Translations under genes and position numbers: made by a program | The notes under the pieces: generated by a model | Told to the model about the DNA's origin: nothing | The model's database searches: none | What the model saw: only the letters and a program-made list of their open reading frames with translations | Shown here: piece by piece, positions 25,305 through 36,610 of the stretch | Numbering within the stretch: position 1 is the first letter of the stretch | Layout of the letters: every line of letters begins with the position of its first letter | Assembly (NCBI RefSeq): GCF_034718895.1 | Contig: NZ_JAYERP010000001.1 | Coordinates: 2,418,001 to 2,482,000 of the forward strand | Length of the DNA stretch: 64,000 nucleotides | From: Paenibacillus phoenicis | Lineage (GTDB): Bacteria; Bacillota; Bacilli; Paenibacillales; Paenibacillaceae | Reading direction: 5' to 3'

Positions 25305-26162
25305 ATGGATCATTCCATGTCCGGCATCTCGTGGCTGACCGGGATTTCCGTCATCATCATGGTCTGGGTGAACACGCTCCGCTCGCCATGGCATGCCGTT
25401 ACTTCCCTATTGCAGCAACTGATCAAATCAAAACATTTGCTTTGGCTTTTACTTCTGATGGTTGGCGTGTTGCTGATAAATAAGTTTGAACTGATCCTAG
25501 AAGATCATCTTCCTTTTCATACCGATTTCACACCGTGGGTATTTGGAATTGAGGGACATTTCGTTTCAACGTTTCAAAGCTTGTTTCACTCAACGACTGT
25601 AACGGTAATAACAGCTTTCTTCTATCTAGTCATCTTGCAGGCGTTAATTCTTGCATCGCTGGGAATCTATGCGTCCGATGATCGTCTGCCGTTTCTTTAT
25701 GCGACCTGTTGCACTGTGATCCTCAATTATCTGGCAGCGGTCCCCTTTTATTTGCTGTTCCCGGTGAACGAGGTATGGTCGTATCCGCCGTCAGGGGCTA
25801 TCTTTTATATGCTAGAGGTTTTTCCAAATTTCGAACAGGTTTACCGCCCCTTGTCCGGTCTGAATAACTGCTTTCCTAGCCTCCACACTTCGGTCTCCGT
25901 ATCGATGGCTATTTTGGCGATCCGTTCAGGGAACCGGCGCTGGGGTTGGTTTGCTTCAGCTTGTTCATTGATTATAGTGTTTTCAATCTTTTATATGGGG
26001 ATTCACTGGTTGACGGACATGCTTGGAGGGCTGGTACTGGCTGCTTTGGCCTCCACCATCGGCCTTGCCTGGGGCAACCGCTTGGCGAACTCCGCGCGAT
26101 CCGGAAACCTTAAGCCGCATCAGACCATAAGAAAAACGTCTATCGACGTACATTCAAAGTAG
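25305..26162 (+). CDS. PAP2-superfamily membrane phosphatase
   Basis: A 285-residue integral membrane protein with about six helices. The phosphatase motifs NNCFPSLHTSVSVSMA (C2, catalytic His in SLHTS, about residue 198) and YMGIHWLTDMLGG (C3, His of GIHWLTD, about 236) are present. The first motif is weak, as in the PAP2_3/inositol-phosphorylceramide-synthase-like branch. It probably dephosphorylates a lipid phosphate at the outer membrane face. The ribosome binding site GAGGAGG lies 14 bases upstream. Placed between yrzE-like and yajC, its neighbours give no clear pathway. Confidence 0.85.
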   Translation: MDHSMSGISWLTGISVIIMVWVNTLRSPWHAVTSLLQQLIKSKHLLWLLLLMVGVLLINKFELILEDHLPFHTDFTPWVFGIEGHFVSTFQSLFHSTTVTVITAFFYLVILQALILASLGIYASDDRLPFLYATCCTVILNYLAAVPFYLLFPVNEVWSYPPSGAIFYMLEVFPNFEQVYRPLSGLNNCFPSLHTSVSVSMAILAIRSGNRRWGWFASACSLIIVFSIFYMGIHWLTDMLGGLVLAALASTIGLAWGNRLANSARSGNLKPHQTIRKTSIDVHSK

Positions 26163-26239
26163 ACAGACCGCGTTTAGCGGAAGTTTTTCTTGCGATATCA
26201 GGATGCCAATGCCCCGAAGTTTATACTTTCTGATATCTT

Positions 26240-26268
26240 AAAAAAGAGCCTGTAGCATACAGGCTCTT
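26240..26268 (-). terminator. Terminator of the yajC end of the tgt operon
   Basis: AGAGCCTGTA, GCA and TACAGGCTCT form a ten-pair stem; the minus-strand exit is TTTTTT. It may also serve the PAP2 gene. Confidence 0.85.
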
Positions 26269-26294
26269 CCTATTTGTGTTTGTCTGTAACGCGA

Positions 26295-26603
26295 TTAACC
26301 TTCCGACTCTTTAATGGTGTGACTGATCGCGCTGCGGTCAAACGTCAGCTTTGTCACGTCATTCACGCGAAGCACTACCGTATCGTCGGTCAGCTCCATA
26401 ATCGTTCCATGCAATCCGCCAATCGTCACGATCTTATCGCCTTTCTTCAAAGCGCTCAACATCGAATTACGTTGCTGCTGCTTCTTCTTCTGCGGACGAA
26501 TCAATAAAAAGTAGAAAACGGCGATCATGATAACAAATGGAATGATCATGGAGATAAGCGAGTTGGCGCCAGTTGTTTGTTGCGCGGCATACTGAAAGAA
26601 CAT
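26295..26603 (-). CDS. yajC: Preprotein translocase subunit YajC
   Basis: A 102-residue single-helix membrane protein of the SecDF-YajC complex. The N-terminal helix (SMIIPFVIMIAVFYFLLIRP) is followed by QKKKQQQRNSMLSALKKGD and a small beta domain (IVTIGGLHGTIMELTDDTVVL), all typical. It follows tgt by 39 bases, the widespread queA-tgt-yajC order. ATG 26603 is preceded by AAAGGGGGAAATGAC. Confidence 0.95.
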   Translation of the reverse strand: MFFQYAAQQTTGANSLISMIIPFVIMIAVFYFLLIRPQKKKQQQRNSMLSALKKGDKIVTIGGLHGTIMELTDDTVVLRVNDVTKLTFDRSAISHTIKESEG

Positions 26604-26642
26604 GTCATTTCCCCCTTTCCAAAATCGAACTAACGCTTTTTC

Positions 26643-27818
<1,176 letters not shown>

Positions 27819-28847
27819 TTAGTAAATAAACATGGCGTCACCGAAGCTGAAGAACCGGTACTTCAAGTTGATCGCTTCCTGGTAAGCCTGGAGGATCCGC
27901 TCGCGTCCCGCCAGCGCGCTGACCAGCATCACCAGCGTTGATTTCGGGAGATGGAAGTTCGTAAGCAGCGCATCGACCAGTCCAAACTGGTAGCCGGGAT
28001 AAATAAAGATCCCTGTCCAGCCGCTGCTCTTGACGATGGGGCCGCCCTCACATTGCTTAGCCACCGTCTCCAACGTTCGTGCCGAGGTCGTCCCGACGGC
28101 AATGACCCTGCCGCCTCTCGCTTTCGTTTCATTTAAGACGTCAGCTGTTTCCTGCGGCAGCACATAATATTCTTCGTGCATGACGTGATCCTCAACCCGG
28201 TCCACCGACATCGGCCGGAACGTGCCCAACCCGACGTGCAGCGTGACGAAAGCGATCGTCACTCCTTTCGCCCGCACTTGCTCCAGCAACTCTTCGGTGA
28301 AATGCAAGCCTGCCGTTGGTGCGGCGGCTGAACCCTCATGCTTGGAATACACAGTCTGATAACGTTCGCGGTCATCCAGCTTCTCCTTAATATAAGGAGG
28401 CAACGGCATTTGGCCCAAGCGATCTAGGATTTCGTTAAAAATCCCTTCATAAGCGAACCGAAGTACGCGTTCGCCCATATCCCCTTCGGACTCGACGGTG
28501 GCTCGCAGCTCGTCCCCAAACACGATCACCGATCCGGTTTTTAATTTCTTACCGGGTTTGACCAAGGCTTCCCAGCGGTCCTCGCCCAAGTTTTTGAGCA
28601 ACAGCACTTCGGCTTTGGCACCGGTCCCTTCCTTTATCCCAAACAATCGGGCGGGAATGACCCGCGTATCATTCAGCACCAGCGTATCGCCTGGCTGTAA
28701 GTAATCCAATATATCGGAAAACTTGTGATGCCGGATTTCCCCGGTCTGTTTATTTAGCGTCAGCAAGCGCGAAGCGGTGCGTTCGGCTAGCGGTGTCTGG
28801 GCGATGAGCTCCTCCGGAAGCTCGAAGTCGTATAGATCTACATTCAT
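27819..28847 (-). CDS. queA: S-adenosylmethionine:tRNA ribosyltransferase-isomerase
   Basis: A 342-residue enzyme that transfers and isomerises the ribosyl part of SAM onto preQ1-tRNA, giving epoxyqueuosine. The N-terminus [20 protein letters not shown] and the motif [18 protein letters not shown] are diagnostic. The C-terminal end [19 protein letters not shown] is also typical. ATG 28847 gives the standard family length; the reading frame is open for 40 more codons upstream but through the previous gene's end. It is the first gene of the queA-tgt-yajC set. Confidence 0.96.
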   Translation of the reverse strand: MNVDLYDFELPEELIAQTPLAERTASRLLTLNKQTGEIRHHKFSDILDYLQPGDTLVLNDTRVIPARLFGIKEGTGAKAEVLLLKNLGEDRWEALVKPGKKLKTGSVIVFGDELRATVESEGDMGERVLRFAYEGIFNEILDRLGQMPLPPYIKEKLDDRERYQTVYSKHEGSAAAPTAGLHFTEELLEQVRAKGVTIAFVTLHVGLGTFRPMSVDRVEDHVMHEEYYVLPQETADVLNETKARGGRVIAVGTTSARTLETVAKQCEGGPIVKSSGWTGIFIYPGYQFGLVDALLTNFHLPKSTLVMLVSALAGRERILQAYQEAINLKYRFFSFGDAMFIY

Positions 28848-28857
28848 CGGTATATTC

Positions 28858-30966
28858 TCATTCCTTAACGATAGACACATTTTGATAGTAGTGTTGCAAG
28901 ATTTGCCGGTAATCATACCCGGCGTCGGCCAATCCTTTGGCCCCCCATTGGGAAAGTCCCAGACCATGACCGTTTCCGCGTCCCACGAAGACGAATTGGT
29001 TCGACGTATCCACCACGCGGGCTGTTCGATCGCCGCTCATCACAACCAGCTTGCCGCTGGCTGTCGTCTTGCCTGATGCCGACTGAATCGTCGTTGCGGA
29101 CATAGCTGTACCGGTACCAGTCGTTCCTCCTGCACCTTGTACAGTATAACGTCCCGTTTGCACGATATCAAACAAAGTGCTGGGCAAGCCATTCAGAGCA
29201 GAGCGATACGTATCCGGATATTTGACGTTCAGCGGCTGTCCATTGGCTTTGACCTGCGTCACGCGTCCGGATGGGCCCCGCTGGCTGACCTCCAGATTCC
29301 ATATCGAAGATGGGATGTCGGATGTCGTTTTTCCCTTCAGGGACTTCACCAGTTCGTCCGAGGTATAAGGTCCGCGAATCCACGCATAGGAGCTGGATTC
29401 AGGCACCTTGACCAACACGATGGCCTGGTCGCCCGGATTCAGCTTCGCCAGGGGATCCACATCCGATTGAATGAGCGGCAGCTTCCGGACCAAGACGTTA
29501 CTGGTCGTCACCGTCAGCTTCTGCAACCCTGCCGGATTCGTCCCATTGACCACCGTATTATCTTCACGGACGTATCCCGTGATCCCGCTCGACAACAGCA
29601 CATAATACCACGATTTTAATGAGGCTTGCGCAGATTCGTCCCCGTCGCTGGGAACGCTGGAATAGATCGGATTCACATTCCCCCAAACCTCAACCGAATC
29701 CGCCGTCACCCCGCCGCTGTTCGACGCAAAGATGCCTTCTACAATTTGTCCGTTTGACGATACCAGCACTTCTCCTGCCGTAGCATCCACCGCTTGAACG
29801 ATGCTGGCGACCTCTTTTTCCGTCCCATTGTAGACTTGGCTTAAAGTCGTATCCACCAGGCCGGCTACCTTAAACTTATTGAGCCCTGCATTATACAGCG
29901 CATAGCTGCGTGCCGCAACCGCCTGGGCCTTCAACGCCTCCTGCGGCCAAGACGATGGAACTTCACCGGCGACAACAGAATACAGGTATTGCTCTAACGG
30001 CAGCTCGTTGACGAGCGCCAGTTGGCCGTTCACTTTACTGATCTCAAAATCTCCGCGGTAGCTGCGCCCCGAACGCTCCACCACCTGGATCGGCGAATTG
30101 CCGTTATCCCGAAGCGTCAATTTGGTGCCTTCTCCGCTTAACTCATAATGGTCAACGCCTGCCGGAGCCTCCAAATTTAGCGTCACGTCCCGGTGCAGGA
30201 GTAATGCAGGGACATTTTCATTAACTGGCGCTAAGGAAAGATTCGGATGGAGTCCGGCCAGCTCGGCTTGGAGCGCGGACTGCTCGGAGGCACTTAACGC
30301 GCCGCCGATCCATACCGCATATTGCCCGGGGCCGGTCATCGCCACTACCGCCTCCGCATGCTGGGCGGACAGCGTTTGGCGAAGATTCTCGGCTTCCGCC
30401 TGACTTGCAAACGAACCGGCGGACACGTACAGAGGGCCGCGTGCTTCGGCTTTAGCGCCTTTTAAGGATGCAGACAGCGTTTGGCTGACCCGATCCGCTG
30501 CTTTTTGCGCTTCCGCTGCACTGGCGTAAGGGCCTGTATAAACGCGGTAGATTGTGCTTCCCGCTTGATTTACGGCATAAGCCACCGGACGGTCTGACGT
30601 GGCTTGCAGCTTCTTGACCGCAGCAGCGACCGTTGCCCAATCCGCAGATTCCAATGCTTTAACCTTATATCCATTGACGCTAAATCTCGTCGTAGCCCCC
30701 GCTCCCAGCTGCAGCCAAGTCTCCGGCGCCGAACTGCCCGCCAAGATTACCTCTGCCGCTGCCGCCGTTTTTAAAGTAACAGCTGGAGTTGTCGATTTAT
30801 AGGTGCTGCCCAAGTCCAGGTACATCGCTACGCGGACGCGAGATGTATCCGAATCGTCAGCCGCTGCCGGCAGCTGAAAAGCCCCAGCTAACAGCAAACC
30901 CGCAACAATTCCTTTTCCCCATCGGGCTAACGAAAATGCTCGTCTCGTTCGTGTTGTACGTTTCAA
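28858..30966 (-). CDS. SpoIID/LytB domain secreted protein with SPOR-like repeats
   Basis: A 702-residue exported protein. TTG 30966 follows GGGGGAG and opens with a basic run and a signal peptide ([18 protein letters not shown]). Two SPOR-like regions lie at about residues 90-230, with recurring YxVxxGxFxxxxEAxxxA patterns that suggest peptidoglycan binding. The SpoIID/LytB amidase-enhancer domain follows from about 260 ([33 protein letters not shown]). [13 protein letters not shown] lies further on, and the end is [20 protein letters not shown]. SpoIID-type domains act as lytic transglycosylases or amidase enhancers. A sporulation or cell-wall role is likely. Confidence 0.9.
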   Translation of the reverse strand: MKRTTRTRRAFSLARWGKGIVAGLLLAGAFQLPAAADDSDTSRVRVAMYLDLGSTYKSTTPAVTLKTAAAAEVILAGSSAPETWLQLGAGATTRFSVNGYKVKALESADWATVAAAVKKLQATSDRPVAYAVNQAGSTIYRVYTGPYASAAEAQKAADRVSQTLSASLKGAKAEARGPLYVSAGSFASQAEAENLRQTLSAQHAEAVVAMTGPGQYAVWIGGALSASEQSALQAELAGLHPNLSLAPVNENVPALLLHRDVTLNLEAPAGVDHYELSGEGTKLTLRDNGNSPIQVVERSGRSYRGDFEISKVNGQLALVNELPLEQYLYSVVAGEVPSSWPQEALKAQAVAARSYALYNAGLNKFKVAGLVDTTLSQVYNGTEKEVASIVQAVDATAGEVLVSSNGQIVEGIFASNSGGVTADSVEVWGNVNPIYSSVPSDGDESAQASLKSWYYVLLSSGITGYVREDNTVVNGTNPAGLQKLTVTTSNVLVRKLPLIQSDVDPLAKLNPGDQAIVLVKVPESSSYAWIRGPYTSDELVKSLKGKTTSDIPSSIWNLEVSQRGPSGRVTQVKANGQPLNVKYPDTYRSALNGLPSTLFDIVQTGRYTVQGAGGTTGTGTAMSATTIQSASGKTTASGKLVVMSGDRTARVVDTSNQFVFVGRGNGHGLGLSQWGAKGLADAGYDYRQILQHYYQNVSIVKE

Positions 30967-31013
30967 ACCTGCTTCTCCCCCTTTATGATGCCTTCGAGCC
31001 AAGTTCACAAATG

Positions 31014-32021
31014 CTAAGGTGTCTCGGGCATCGGCAGACCTAAATGCTGATAGGCTGCCGGCGTGACCACCCGTCCTCGCGGCGTCCTCTGCAGAAATCC
31101 GATCTGCAGCAGGTAAGGTTCATACACGTCCTCGATCGTCTGACTCTCTTCACCGATGGTTGCGGCGATGGTATCCAGCCCGACGGGGCCGCCGCGAAAG
31201 CTCGTAATCATCGCCCGCAGCATTTTGTGGTCGATCAAATCCAGCCCCATCGGGTCAACCTGCAGCATCTGCAGCGCTTCTTTGGCGATCTCCGTGGTAA
31301 TCATACCGTCGCCCCGCACCTGCGCATAGTCGCGTACGCGCTTCAGCAAGCGGTTTGCAATCCGCGGCGTCCCCCGCGAACGAAGCGCGATTTCCGTCGC
31401 CGCATCCCCAATCATTTCGATGCCAAAAATATCCGCGCCTCGCGACACGATATAGCTAAGTTCGTCGATGTTATAGAACTCGAGGCGGCTGACGACCCCA
31501 AAACGGTCTCGTAGCGGCGCCGACAGGAGCCCTGCCCGCGTCGTAGCGCCAACGAGCGTAAAAGGCGGCAAGTCCAGCCGAACCGACCGCGCACTTGGCC
31601 CCTTGCCGATCATAATATCCAGCGCAAAATCCTCCATCGCCGGATATAGCACTTCCTCCACCGTCCGATGCAGCCGGTGAATCTCGTCGATAAACAGGAC
31701 GTCGCCTTCCTGCAGATTGGTCAGCAGCGCAGCCAAATCCCCCGGCCGCTCAATGGCCGGTCCCGAGGTCGTGCGCAAATTCACGCCCAGCTCGTTGGCG
31801 ATAATGTTAGCCAGCGTCGTCTTGCCGAGTCCTGGCGGTCCATAGAGCAGCACGTGATCCAGCGCTTCTTTGCGCATTTTTGCCGCTTCGATATATATTT
31901 TTAAATTTTCCTTGATCTGGTTCTGTCCGATATACTCCGCCAAATAACGCGGCCGCAGGCTTAACTCCACCGCCTGGTCCTCCAGCATTAAATTCGCGGA
32001 AATAATCCGGTCCTCCATCAT
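31014..32021 (-). CDS. ruvB: Holliday junction branch migration DNA helicase RuvB
   Basis: A 335-residue AAA+ motor that drives branch migration with RuvA. Walker [13 protein letters not shown] (about 59-70), Walker [12 protein letters not shown] (about 107-117), the sensor segment [19 protein letters not shown] and the C-terminal winged helix ([17 protein letters not shown]) are all present. It follows ruvA by 29 bases. The reading runs on without extra domains at normal length. Confidence 0.97.
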   Translation of the reverse strand: MMEDRIISANLMLEDQAVELSLRPRYLAEYIGQNQIKENLKIYIEAAKMRKEALDHVLLYGPPGLGKTTLANIIANELGVNLRTTSGPAIERPGDLAALLTNLQEGDVLFIDEIHRLHRTVEEVLYPAMEDFALDIMIGKGPSARSVRLDLPPFTLVGATTRAGLLSAPLRDRFGVVSRLEFYNIDELSYIVSRGADIFGIEMIGDAATEIALRSRGTPRIANRLLKRVRDYAQVRGDGMITTEIAKEALQMLQVDPMGLDLIDHKMLRAMITSFRGGPVGLDTIAATIGEESQTIEDVYEPYLLQIGFLQRTPRGRVVTPAAYQHLGLPMPETP

Positions 32022-32050
32022 GCGCTACGCTCCCCTTCCTGTCCTCATCC

Positions 32051-32671
32051 TCAGCCGGCGTACAGCAGCTTGAGCGCCTTCTTCATGACGGAATCTACCG
32101 CCTCGTCCGGCCCGACATCGTCCTTCAGGCGATGCCATACCTTGTCCAGCTCTGCTTCGGTATAACCCAGTGCTTTCAGGCCTTCGCGCGCCTCCGGCCA
32201 TCCCGGATTACCGTCATCCCCCAAGGTCTCGCCAACATCCGCAGGCACCGGATCAAACAACGTACCTCCGACGCCCTCCAGCTTGTCCTTCAGGTCCAAA
32301 ATCATCCGCTGCGCCGTCTTCTTCCCAATCCCGGGCAGCTTGGTCAAAAAGGAGACATTCTCCTGATGAATCGCCGCCACAACATGGTCCGGGCTCCCGC
32401 CGCTCAAGATCCCCAGCGCCACACGCGGGCCGATCCCGGATACCTCAATCAGCTTGCGGAACAGCTTCTGCTCCTCGCGGGTTGGGAATCCAAACAGCAG
32501 AATCGCATCTTCACGAACATGGTGATGGGTGTAGATCGTCACCGTTTCCTGTCCTTTGGCTGCAAAAGCGTACGGATTCGGACAAAACACCCGATACCCT
32601 ACCCCCTGTACATCCAAGACGACGTACTCTGTTTCCAAATGGGCAATCTGGCCCCGCAAAAAATCGATCAT
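32051..32671 (-). CDS. ruvA: Holliday junction branch migration protein RuvA
   Basis: A 206-residue Holliday junction-binding tetramer subunit. The N-terminal OB fold (MIDFLRGQIAHLETEYVVLD) is followed by tandem helix-hairpin-helix motifs (LIEVSGIGPRVALGIL and LTKLPGIGKKTAQRMI) and a short C-terminal helix bundle that contacts RuvB (ALKALGYTEAELDKV). It overlaps the ruvC stop by four bases (ATGA), indicating coupled translation. Confidence 0.97.
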   Translation of the reverse strand: MIDFLRGQIAHLETEYVVLDVQGVGYRVFCPNPYAFAAKGQETVTIYTHHHVREDAILLFGFPTREEQKLFRKLIEVSGIGPRVALGILSGGSPDHVVAAIHQENVSFLTKLPGIGKKTAQRMILDLKDKLEGVGGTLFDPVPADVGETLGDDGNPGWPEAREGLKALGYTEAELDKVWHRLKDDVGPDEAVDSVMKKALKLLYAG

Positions 32672-33171
32672 GAACGCAATACCTCGTTTATTTTAGAGTT
32701 TAAAGTATACGAATGCGCATGGCAGATCGCCACGGATAACGCATCCGCCACGTCGTCGGGCTTCGGAATCGCTTGGAGCTTCAGGAACATGCGCGTCATC
32801 TCCTGCACCTGGCGCTTCTCCGCCTTCCCGTAACCTACGATCGCCTGCTTCACCTGCATCGGGGTGTATTCCGCAATCGGAAGCCCCTTCTGTGCCGCAG
32901 CGAGCACCAACACGCCCCTCGCTTGACTGACCGACATCGCCGTCGTAACGTTCCGATTAAAAAACAGCTTCTCGAACGCCACCGCATCCGGCTTATATTT
33001 GTCAATCAACTGAACCATCGCCTCATAGACATGCATAAGCCGTTCTTCCTCGGGCGTATGGGCCTCGGTTTGGATGCAGCCGTACTGCACCGGCGTGACC
33101 CTATTGCCTTGTTTATCGATAAATCCGAACCCGACAATCGCAATGCCAGGGTCAATTCCAAGTATCCGCAA
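32668..33171 (-). CDS. ruvC: Crossover junction endodeoxyribonuclease RuvC
   Basis: A 167-residue RNase H-fold resolvase. Catalytic acids are visible in LGIDPGIAIVGFG (Asp7), AFEKLFFNRNV (Glu about 66) and DDVADALSVAICH (paired Asp near 140). TTG 33171 has GGGGGAG seven bases upstream. It starts the ruvCAB operon. B. subtilis lacks ruvC, but Paenibacillaceae and many other Firmicutes have it. Confidence 0.95.
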   Translation of the reverse strand: MRILGIDPGIAIVGFGFIDKQGNRVTPVQYGCIQTEAHTPEEERLMHVYEAMVQLIDKYKPDAVAFEKLFFNRNVTTAMSVSQARGVLVLAAAQKGLPIAEYTPMQVKQAIVGYGKAEKRQVQEMTRMFLKLQAIPKPDDVADALSVAICHAHSYTLNSKINEVLRS

Positions 33172-33338
33172 GGCTCATCTCCCCCTATCGTTGCTATAAC
33201 TCCCCCTTGATCCTCGGATGGAGCCCTGTCCTACATAAAGCGAACATATGTATTCACTTTATTATAGCAAAAGATCGGTCAAGATTGAGGAAAAACTTAT
33301 TTGCAGGTGAAAAAAGTGTAATTAACGCTGGCAAAATA

Positions 33339-33390
33339 AAAAGAGGGACGTCCCTCCGTTATCTACGATAACTTCATGAGACACCCTCTT
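33339..33390 (-). terminator. Terminator after bofC
   Basis: AGAGGG..GTC arms flank an interior palindrome GAGGGACGTCCCTC; the minus-strand exit is TTTTTATTTT. The exact pairing is ambiguous because two alternative stems compete. Confidence 0.6.
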
Positions 33391-33435
33391 CTGGTTGTTC
33401 TATTATTCATTCAGCGAAAATAAGCGAGCAGCGTT

Positions 33436-34119
33436 TTAAGGCTGTTCCTCCTGCTGCATGACTCTCTCCGACGGTTCAATCGCGAAATCGCTGAAGGTGG
33501 ACAGTACACTATTGTATTCCTCAACATCCTGAATACGAATCCCTTGCCGCAACTGCTGGATTACTTCTGCCGGCAAAGCGCTCTCCATCATTTCCACGTC
33601 GATCTGAAAAAAAGTACGAACTGCCTTTTCCTTCTTCGGCGGACCGTCAAATAACGTTAAGTTGCCATCCTTGTCCAAGCCGATGTATCCTTGCGTTTTG
33701 CAGTCTTCGGAAAGACCATCGATTTTCTCTTCGATCCAAACGTCGCCCCCTGCGCCAAGTCTGCCTTTCCATGTAGGGTGATCCTTCATCAACTCAGCGA
33801 TTTCATTGGGGGTCATAATGCCGAGAACACTGCTTTCTTCACCACAGGTGTATATTTTCGTCAGATGGACGATTCTCGATTTCCCCTCTTCCAGATCCGA
33901 TAACCATTCGTTATCGGCATCCGGAGCAGCTTCTTGCCACATTCCCAGGGTTTCGATCGCCATCGGTTCACGAGCCATCAACTTCTCCATTTGATCGGAT
34001 AATCGAAGCCCCATCCAGGCCATAACCGCAATCAGTGCCAAGGCGCTGGCGGTCCATATGGCGCGTCTCCATCTTCTCCATCGTTTTTTCAGATGTTTTT
34101 TGATTTGGAAGATATTCAC
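33436..34119 (-). CDS. bofC: BofC-family forespore regulator
   Basis: A 227-residue protein with one N-terminal membrane helix (IWTASALALIAVMAWMGLRL) and an extracytoplasmic BofC-type region. In B. subtilis, BofC lies in the intermembrane space of the sporangium and controls SpoIVB signalling at the sigma-K checkpoint. The paired segments IVHLTKIYTCGEESSVLG and GYIGLDKDGNLTLFDGPP match the two BofC domains. The C-terminal tail is charged. Position next to ruv genes is the same as in B. subtilis. Confidence 0.85.
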   Translation of the reverse strand: MNIFQIKKHLKKRWRRWRRAIWTASALALIAVMAWMGLRLSDQMEKLMAREPMAIETLGMWQEAAPDADNEWLSDLEEGKSRIVHLTKIYTCGEESSVLGIMTPNEIAELMKDHPTWKGRLGAGGDVWIEEKIDGLSEDCKTQGYIGLDKDGNLTLFDGPPKKEKAVRTFFQIDVEMMESALPAEVIQQLRQGIRIQDVEEYNSVLSTFSDFAIEPSERVMQQEEQP

Positions 34120-34216
34120 GGTTATCCCCTTCTATCGGACTTTTGTCTCTATTTTGACCGATAGTGGGAGCCTTTATTCAATTCTCGAAAACGGCGGCAT
34201 CCCATTCTTAAACATT

Positions 34217-34248
34217 AAAAAAGCAGCCATCCGTTAAGATGACTGCTT
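34217..34248 (-). terminator. Terminator of tRNA-Pro
   Basis: AAGCAG..ATC and GAT..CTGCTT pair around CGTTAA; the minus-strand exit is TTTTTTA. Confidence 0.8.
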
Positions 34249-34255
34249 CCATGGA

Positions 34256-34329
34256 TCGGGACGACACGATTCGAACATGCGACCCCCTGGTCCCAAACCA
34301 GGTGCTCTACCAAGCTGAGCTACGTCCCG
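34256..34329 (-). tRNA. tRNA-Pro (anticodon TGG)
   Basis: The 74-base cloverleaf has acceptor CGGGACG/CGTCCCG and D-arm GCTCAGCTTGGTAGAGC. The anticodon arm is CCTGG-TTTGGGA-CCAGG with TGG, and the T-arm is GTCGCATGTTCGAATCGTGTC. CCA is not encoded. It marks the right boundary of the conserved chromosome. Confidence 0.95.
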
Positions 34330-34408
34330 TAATCAAGTGTTTTACCGATTCTAAAAAATCGGGCCACTCTTTCTATTATATCGACTTCGACATAGAAGTC
34401 AAGCATTA

Positions 34409-34616
34409 ATATTCGATTTTATTCGTTATTATCTATTCCCCTGAAGGTACAAATGATATCAGCTTTGCAGCATTTGAGTATGGTGATATTATCGTGACTC
34501 ATGATGGCAACGTTCTTTGGAATAAACTGGATTACTCTTTAACCAGCGCCGCATTCAGACGTACCGTCACTTCTTGCGAGTCGATACCTTATAAGCGTTA
34601 TTCAGGTGCTATATAA
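34409..34616 (+). pseudogene. Possible orphan gene fragment
   Basis: An open stretch without a start codon reads ...SPEGTNDISFAAFEYGDI and IVTHDGNVLWNKLDY and ends at TAA 34614-34616. The GDIIVTHDG core resembles the beginning of NlpC/P60-like permuted papain (YycO/YiiX type) domains, but too little is left to be sure. It runs into the 3' end of the next, opposing gene. Confidence 0.3.
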
Positions 34617-35296
34617 TAAAGACCATCATCACCCAATTGTAATAAGTAGTCGGTATCAGCTGCTGTAATCAAAACTTCATTCCCATTGTCCCTTATTTCT
34701 TTATAATAGATGTGTCCATCGTGATAATATAATACTTCACTTGCTTCATCATATTGAAAATTGTCAGTCAACCTTTCTTTATTAATCAAAGAACTCCAGT
34801 CTAGGGTTTGTCCATCCTCGATCTCAATCTTAAATATGTGGATACCTGTTATATTCGTTATTTTATAATCAGTGGCATAAACATAATAAAGGTGTTCGTC
34901 CCGCCTTTTTATATCTTCAATCCGCATACTCCCTCGACTGTCGATGATCTCGACCAGATCGTTATAGACCACAATGTGAAAACTCTCCCTACCACTGGAG
35001 CCGTAAAACTCCGGATTTTCAATGTACTGAATTACTTTTAAGGAATCAGCTTCAAAAAATGAAAAGAAATTTGATATTTCTTCTATCTCTTTAATAGAAA
35101 ACTGTGGATTTTCCCTTAATCTATCGGCTAGTGTGTTCATGATCTTTGTTTTCTCTGAATCCTCTACTTCTCCTCTATCCCACCTGTTGAATAATGCTTG
35201 AAGATCTTCTTGTCCTCGCTTTGGATCAGAGTTGATATAATAAAGTACGCCTATTAAAATCAGACAACTTACAATAGCAATTAAAATTTTTTTCAT
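34598..35296 (-). CDS. Unknown secreted or membrane-anchored protein
   Basis: A 232-residue protein with an N-terminal hydrophobic segment (ILIAIVSCLILIGVLYYI) followed by an acidic extracytoplasmic region. The Cys inside the segment (VSCLI) is not a convincing lipobox. The second half has beta-rich repeats of the form HLYYVYATDYKIT, VLYYHDGHIYYKE and LGDDGLYYI. DNA is much more AT-rich than the ruv region. No family recognised. Accessory strip between tRNA-Pro and tRNA-Leu. Confidence 0.6.
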   Translation of the reverse strand: MKKILIAIVSCLILIGVLYYINSDPKRGQEDLQALFNRWDRGEVEDSEKTKIMNTLADRLRENPQFSIKEIEEISNFFSFFEADSLKVIQYIENPEFYGSSGRESFHIVVYNDLVEIIDSRGSMRIEDIKRRDEHLYYVYATDYKITNITGIHIFKIEIEDGQTLDWSSLINKERLTDNFQYDEASEVLYYHDGHIYYKEIRDNGNEVLITAADTDYLLQLGDDGLYYIAPE

Positions 35297-35344
35297 TTAT
35301 TATAAAAAATCCTCTCGCATGTATTTTTTGTAAACAAAACGCTG

Positions 35345-35373
35345 CTACCGATATCCTAATTAGATATCGGTAG
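35345..35373 (-). terminator. Terminator after the frameshifted secreted-protein gene
   Basis: CTACCGATATC and GATATCGGTAG form an 11-pair perfect stem; the minus-strand exit is CAGCGTTTTGTTT. Confidence 0.7.
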
Positions 35374-35412
35374 AGCGTCACTGGGAAACTTATAATTATT
35401 CTTTATTCATAT

Positions 35413-36610
35413 TCAATCATACCAGCTACTCCACCAGCCTTCAAAGACTTTCAGGAATAAATAGTTTCCGCCACCTATTGTCGGTAATAAAGAATAGTCA
35501 ATTACATGTGGAGTATACGTATACAATACCCATGCTGGAAAAGTGTCCACCTGTATTTTCCCAGCATAAGTCACACCACCAGATGTTTTTGATACACCGC
35601 CATTAACAGTCAAAAACACATCTAGCTTGGAATCATGCAGCCACTTATCATACATCCACGCACTGGCAAGTTCGACCTGCTTATCAAAACCGGTGTACGT
35701 GGTAATATCCCCACTATCCGTCGCTCCATAGCCCATAGCGTAATGAAATGCTCTTCTGTTAACGTTAGTATCTGTACTGGTAACTAGACTGCTTTCTTTC
35801 TGTAGGGTAACCAGTATCACTCGAGGATTAATACCCGCATTCTTTGCTGCATCACTAATAACCTTTGAAGGTTTTACTGTTCTACCAGTATCATAAGCAT
35901 TACCACTAGAATTGATAACGTAAATCTTAATGTTATTCCTTAAAACAGAATTTTTACTTGTAAGGAAACTCTGAATTTCACTTTCAGTCATTGCGTCGTC
36001 ATTGTTGTAAAGAAAATCACTTGAGGATAATAGTGAATTCATCCTTTTGCCGGCAACATAATAATCAACAACTGCAAAAGGAGTAACAGAACTATTCTCG
36101 AGACTATTAACAGTGGAACTGTCAACTAGCCCTTGGGAATATTGTTTAGCTATTTCATCTTTCAAAGTTGTTTCTGCATTGCTGAATTTTCCAAGATTTA
36201 TTTGATACAGCTCTTTCTCCCGAAAGTAAGATGTCTGCAGTTGATTGTTATAAAAAATATTCTCAACAACGTCCATTCTTAGAATAGTCGTATACTGTTT
36301 TATACCCTGCTGTGTCAGTAACTTGAATAATTCTATCATTGTCCCATTGAATATCGTAAATTCGTCCGTCAGAATGGATTTCATTTTTAATTCGGCCGCT
36401 TTCATCATAAATCATAATGTTCTCATTAATAAGATTGGCCTTATTTTGTTTCAAATTCTTTGGTAGGGAGTCATAAACAGCAGAAATTTCATCTAATGTA
36501 CTTTTTGAAAGATTCGTTTCCGATGCATAAACACCTGAATTAAGACTAAGAAATAATAAAGATGCCAAAAGACTAAATACAGTTAATGCTTTCATCTTTT
36601 TTGAGATCAC
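35413..36610 (-). pseudogene. Frameshifted secreted muramidase/transglycosylase-like protein
   Basis: Two overlapping frames form one protein. The first starts at ATG 36610 with a signal peptide (ALTVFSLLASLLFLSLNSGVYA) and a YD-repeat-like part (GRIYDIQWDND, KTVYDYSKNG) and stops at 36263. The second carries on at about 36275 (VENIFYNNQLQTSYF) to 35413. Removing one T from CGTTGTTGAG restores a single frame. The C-terminal part has NPRVILVTLQKESSLVT, then AMGYGATDSGDI and QVELASAWMYDKWL, the pattern of lysozyme-like domains found in secreted proteins of Actinobacteria and Firmicutes. It may be a true pseudogene or a sequencing error. AT-rich. Confidence 0.7.
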
